A stretch of DNA of 64,000 nucleotides from an uncultured Eubacteriales bacterium (GTDB lineage: Bacteria; Bacillota; Clostridia; Christensenellales; Borkfalkiaceae): NCBI GenBank assembly GCA_958421945.1, contig CATZMZ010000003.1, positions 62,001 through 126,000 on the forward strand, written 5' to 3'. Made by a program: the position numbers and the translations under genes. Below the pieces are notes generated by a model. That model was given only the letters and a program-made list of their open reading frames with translations. It did not search any database and was not told the DNA's origin. Shown one piece after another: positions 60,551 to 64,000 of the stretch (position 1 is the stretch's first letter; each line of letters opens with the position of its first letter).

Positions 60551-62473
60551 TTAATTTAATTTAGAGCGCAAATCTAAAATAAAATCACTTACATTTGTAG
60601 CTGCTGCTGCAGTACCAGTCTTAACAATTCCATTTGCACTGGCTATTTCTTCAAACTTATTTATAAGTAATTTCAATTCACTATTACTATAATTATTTTT
60701 ATAAAAAGTAAGTCTAAAATATATATTTAATAACCTTTCTTTTTCAATTCTATTATGCAATTTATAGTATCTTTCTTTGTTTGTCTCTTTTAGAGATGCA
60801 ATCTTATCTTCAGCTAAATCTAAAGCATTATCAAATTTAAGCAACAACTCATGTGGCCAATATGCAGCTTTTTCTGCCGGAGTATCCCATACGTCTCCGT
60901 TGCACTTTCCAACAGTTGTTCTCAATGTTTCCATCCATGTATTTAATAATATATAGTATGAATACATTTCATCACTTGCCTCACCATAATAGCCTTTAAT
61001 AAACTTTCTTATGACACTATCTGTTGCTTGGTCGCCATTCCACATCATTTGTGCTTGTACATATATACGAAGTTCCTCAAATGATGCCATGCGCACACCC
61101 ATATCTGCTTCTTCCATCATATAAATAATATTAAATTCTCTTAAAGTATCATTTATTTCTTTATAAGCATTTAAGTTGTTAAATGGAACAAAAACAGAAT
61201 CACTTGCATAAAACGAATACTTCCATAGAAACAACTTCTTTGCAACTACCGACCATTTCTTTAATGTTTGATATGTTGCAGCATTTTTTCCTTCTTTTAT
61301 TTGCTCTGCCCAATCTGTTCTTATCGGAGCAAACATAACGGAAACGTTATCTCTCGGAATACAATCTTCATGTACAACTCTGAATTCGTTTTCACCAACA
61401 TTAATTACAGGTGCCGCTTCGGAATATTCATAGGCAAAAATAATAAATTCGATTTCTCTATTTGGATACTTTTCGTTAAACCATGGCATTATTTCGTCAA
61501 TCACATTATTGATAAATACAATTTGCAATCCACTCGGTTGAGCATACTTTTCAATTTCCGCTTTGCAGTTATCACAAGTACAATAAAGCGCAGTATCTTC
61601 ATGCCCTAACATAAAATACTTTTTATCTGGTTTACTGTCAATTATTTCTCTCAACCTGTTTACATATTCCGCACGCATCTCTTCGTTTGTAAAGCATAGG
61701 TTATAATCTCCTTTATAGTCTGGCGACGCAGTATACCAGTCAGGATGGCTTGCACCGTATATTGAATAAGGCAAAATATACAAAGCATTTGTATGCCCCC
61801 AAAGTCCAAACTCCGACTTGAATGGAGATACTAATCTCATTCTATTCATATACAATGTGTCTTGCTCCAAAAGATATTCCGTGATACATCTTTCATTAAA
61901 CGTCGGGACGTAAGTATAGTCGAAATCTTTTACAAAACTCTTGCTTTCTCCGTTGACTTGAATTTCATCCGGAGCATACGCTTCATAACCTATTTCATAA
62001 TACAAAAAGTCGTAAGCGCCATATATATTACCGTTACCGTAACCTTCTTTTGCTCCGGCTATTATAATTAAATTACCGTATCTTTTAATCTTGAATCCAG
62101 AATCTCCGAGTTCGGTTTTATCAAGTTCTAAACCGCTACCTTCTAATATTGACGTGTTGCCTATTGAAATCAGTTTTTCCGATTTATTAAATACTTTGCC
62201 GGTATCTTTTATTATTTCTACTTTGACGTTTGAAGATTGATATATAAAATAAGAGATTTCTTCTGCCGCAAACGTTTCCGCATCACGAGTCTTTTCCGGA
62301 ATAACTATTTTATAGTCGGTTCTACCGTCATCAAACAAAACTATATCCGTATCTTCTATATCTTTGGCACCGTTTATTTCGTTATTATCTTCATTTGAAC
62401 AAGAACATCCGAAAATTCCGACAACAAAGATAAGCGATAAAAGAATTAAACAAACCCTTTTTATTTTTATCAT
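60551..62473 (-). CDS. DUF4838-domain lipoprotein
   Basis: The signal peptide ends with the lipobox GIFGC (Cys23). An N-terminal alpha/beta region (about 40-170, DYKIVIPEKTRDAETFAAEE) resembles carbohydrate-active enzyme accessory domains. DUF4838 follows (about 190-520), with MLGHEDTALYCTCDNCKAEI and GDQATDSVIRKFIKGYYGEA. DUF4838 proteins are frequent in glycan-utilisation loci, but their catalytic function is unclear. It lies 10 bases before the Ig-like surface gene's end. A degenerate relative lies at 40520-40905. Confidence 0.8.
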   Translation of the reverse strand: MIKIKRVCLILLSLIFVVGIFGCSCSNEDNNEINGAKDIEDTDIVLFDDGRTDYKIVIPEKTRDAETFAAEEISYFIYQSSNVKVEIIKDTGKVFNKSEKLISIGNTSILEGSGLELDKTELGDSGFKIKRYGNLIIIAGAKEGYGNGNIYGAYDFLYYEIGYEAYAPDEIQVNGESKSFVKDFDYTYVPTFNERCITEYLLEQDTLYMNRMRLVSPFKSEFGLWGHTNALYILPYSIYGASHPDWYTASPDYKGDYNLCFTNEEMRAEYVNRLREIIDSKPDKKYFMLGHEDTALYCTCDNCKAEIEKYAQPSGLQIVFINNVIDEIMPWFNEKYPNREIEFIIFAYEYSEAAPVINVGENEFRVVHEDCIPRDNVSVMFAPIRTDWAEQIKEGKNAATYQTLKKWSVVAKKLFLWKYSFYASDSVFVPFNNLNAYKEINDTLREFNIIYMMEEADMGVRMASFEELRIYVQAQMMWNGDQATDSVIRKFIKGYYGEASDEMYSYYILLNTWMETLRTTVGKCNGDVWDTPAEKAAYWPHELLLKFDNALDLAEDKIASLKETNKERYYKLHNRIEKERLLNIYFRLTFYKNNYSNSELKLLINKFEEIASANGIVKTGTAAAATNVSDFILDLRSKLN

Positions 62474-62483
62474 TTTATCACCT

Positions 62484-64000
62484 TTATTTCACCCTTATTT
62501 TATAATCCTTTATTACGTAGTTATAATTCTTATCGTAAACAAAATAACGCAATGTATATTCGCCGATTTCATTAAATCTAAATTCGCCTTCAACTCTTTC
62601 CGTCAATCCGTTTGGCAAAATTGCAAACACTTGTATCGTTACGCTTCTATCGTCGGAAACAGTAATTTCGGGAACTGCTATATTGCCCCCTTTCTCTATA
62701 GATTCGACAATTTCATTATTTAATGAAAAATTAAAAGATTTATCACCAACTACTGTTATTATATATCTGTCAATAAATGTATTATCAGAACTATCAGTAC
62801 AAGTATATGCTATGGCGTATTTACCTTCTTTACTAAACGAAACCTGATATTCTTTATCTGCCGGAACGTTAGTTAAAGATGCACCTTGAACAGTCAAAAT
62901 TACAGATTCAACGTCGGAAAGAACGTCGAATCCTTTCGCTTTTGGCAAAATAATCGTTTCCCCGATTTTAAATCTTCTGCCGAATTCGCCACTATACACG
63001 ATTTTGGGCATACCATAGTCGCCATTATTAGCAACCAATGATTGTTCAGAAATACTCATTATGGTTAATGTATCGCCTTCGCTTGCCTCTTCAATTATAA
63101 TAGAACAATAAATAAATTCTGAAAAGCCAGCAAAACTATTACCTTGTTCATCGGTATTTGCAATAAACAATCTTCTTCCATCTCCTAGATAAAATGATTT
63201 TTCACTATTTACATATTTTAAAGATAGAATATTTTGTCCACCTAAAACACTTTTTATTTTAACTTGTTTAGTATTATTTAATATTGCATTACATAATATC
63301 CCTTTTGTTTCACCTGAAACTGTAAATTTAATTGTCTTCCCATTTAATGCATCTTGTAATACTATTGAGAACTTTTTTATTGTTGAATCATCAGCTGTCT
63401 TTAAACTAATTGTGAAAACACCTGAATATAATTCTTTTACAAATGATGCCTTCGCATTTTCACTTTGAGACGTAATTATCGTTCCAAAAGAATCAGCACT
63501 CTTTATGGCAGATTCAACTGCAAAATAGTCTGTAATATCAAAGTTTGATTGATCTATTTTTACAATATTCACATCAAATTCTTTAATCAAACTGCTAAAG
63601 CCAATATAATCATAACTATACTTAATTTTAACAATTCCTTCTTGAGTTGGTATAAATACACCACCATTGATTTCTTGATAATTTAAGCCACCATCATAGC
63701 TTACTTTTATTGATGGCTCAATTTCTATACTACTATCAGCCTTATACAATAATGCTTTATTCTTATTCAAATTATATTCTCTACCAACTACATAATATGG
63801 CGCATAAGAAATCTCATCGAGTAATATTGGAGTAGATGAATAGCTTGCTTGTAATTCATATGTAGTATAAGCACTATTACCAACATAATCATAAACAATA
63901 TATTTTATTGTATACATTCCTGCCTGTTTTGGAATAAAATTATTTATATCAACATTTAGCTCTTTATTATTATATAAAACCTTTATTTCATGACTATAAT
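62484..64000 (-). CDS. Large Ig-like repeat surface protein, C-terminal part (5' end beyond the window)
   Basis: The frame is open to the right edge: before the Met codon at 63915-63917 it continues through KVLYNNKELNVDINNFIPKQ, so the gene is incomplete and starts beyond 64000. At least five beta-sandwich modules of about 90 residues are seen, with endings such as GKYAIAYTCTDSSDNTFIDR and GEYTLRYFVYDKNYNYVIKD, the DUF5011-like or HYR/Ig pattern. The section around residues 150-290 of the visible part may be a carbohydrate-binding module. It probably displays glycan-binding domains. It heads the visible part of the AT-rich cluster. Confidence 0.75.
   Translation of the reverse strand, partial: YSHEIKVLYNNKELNVDINNFIPKQAGMYTIKYIVYDYVGNSAYTTYELQASYSSTPILLDEISYAPYYVVGREYNLNKNKALLYKADSSIEIEPSIKVSYDGGLNYQEINGGVFIPTQEGIVKIKYSYDYIGFSSLIKEFDVNIVKIDQSNFDITDYFAVESAIKSADSFGTIITSQSENAKASFVKELYSGVFTISLKTADDSTIKKFSIVLQDALNGKTIKFTVSGETKGILCNAILNNTKQVKIKSVLGGQNILSLKYVNSEKSFYLGDGRRLFIANTDEQGNSFAGFSEFIYCSIIIEEASEGDTLTIMSISEQSLVANNGDYGMPKIVYSGEFGRRFKIGETIILPKAKGFDVLSDVESVILTVQGASLTNVPADKEYQVSFSKEGKYAIAYTCTDSSDNTFIDRYIITVVGDKSFNFSLNNEIVESIEKGGNIAVPEITVSDDRSVTIQVFAILPNGLTERVEGEFRFNEIGEYTLRYFVYDKNYNYVIKDYKIRVK

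Overview
The window reads as a chromosomal segment of an uncultured Clostridia-type Bacillota, probably from a gut. The evidence is gene order: ftsK-rimO-pgsA-cinA-recA and dgt, dnaG, rpoD, trmK, nif3 are classic Firmicutes neighbourhoods. A SpoIVFA/SpoIVFB-like pair hints at a spore-forming lineage, and the tRNAs and Firmicutes-style terminators agree. A more exact placement is not possible from sequence reading alone.

Layout. 1-20.1 kb: a dense minus-strand housekeeping block covering recombination and competence (recA, cinA), phospholipid synthesis (pgsA), ribosome modification (rimO), chromosome segregation (ftsK), the macromolecular-synthesis cluster (dgt, dnaG, rpoD, trmK, nif3, zinc-ribbon protein), proline synthesis (proA), an S26-like peptidase, a two-domain P-II protein with a DUF1538 membrane protein, and HAD/Dabb genes. 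20.2-30.7 kb: tRNA-Val, sugar, redox and polyol enzymes, a GH95 glycosidase, the SpoIVF-like pair and an XRE regulator. 30.7-36 kb: a 35-bp tandem array, a gene broken by a hairpin-rich element, apgM, ung, mntP and a cluster of dispersed repeats. 36-41 kb: a 1284-residue membrane-anchored surface protein, then the remnant of a DUF4838 gene.

41.1-46.1 kb is an AT-rich island ending in the 3' end of initiator tRNA-Met. The 12 terminal bases of the tRNA recur at 41145-41156. The island carries a HEPN/SHOCT two-gene operon and a zinc-ribbon-repeat protein with an embedded Vsr-like nuclease fold, separated by duplicated tRNA-tail modules. It is the best candidate here for a little-described, possibly defensive, system. 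46.2-54.1 kb returns to the core: tilS-hpt, a candidate structured RNA with its own promoter and terminator (48336-48485), two lipoproteins, a FliB-like protein, a glycine riboswitch controlling an AGCS symporter, tRNA-Met and tRNA-Glu.

54.5-64 kb is an AT-rich minus-strand glycan-related cluster: a partial Ig-like surface protein, a DUF4838 lipoprotein, a BIG2 lipoprotein, an ADP-ribosylglycohydrolase-family protein, a Gfo/Idh/MocA oxidoreductase and a GH39-like glycosidase. It looks like surface capture followed by cytoplasmic processing of a glycan or glycoconjugate. All functional assignments come from motif recognition; no database search was run.
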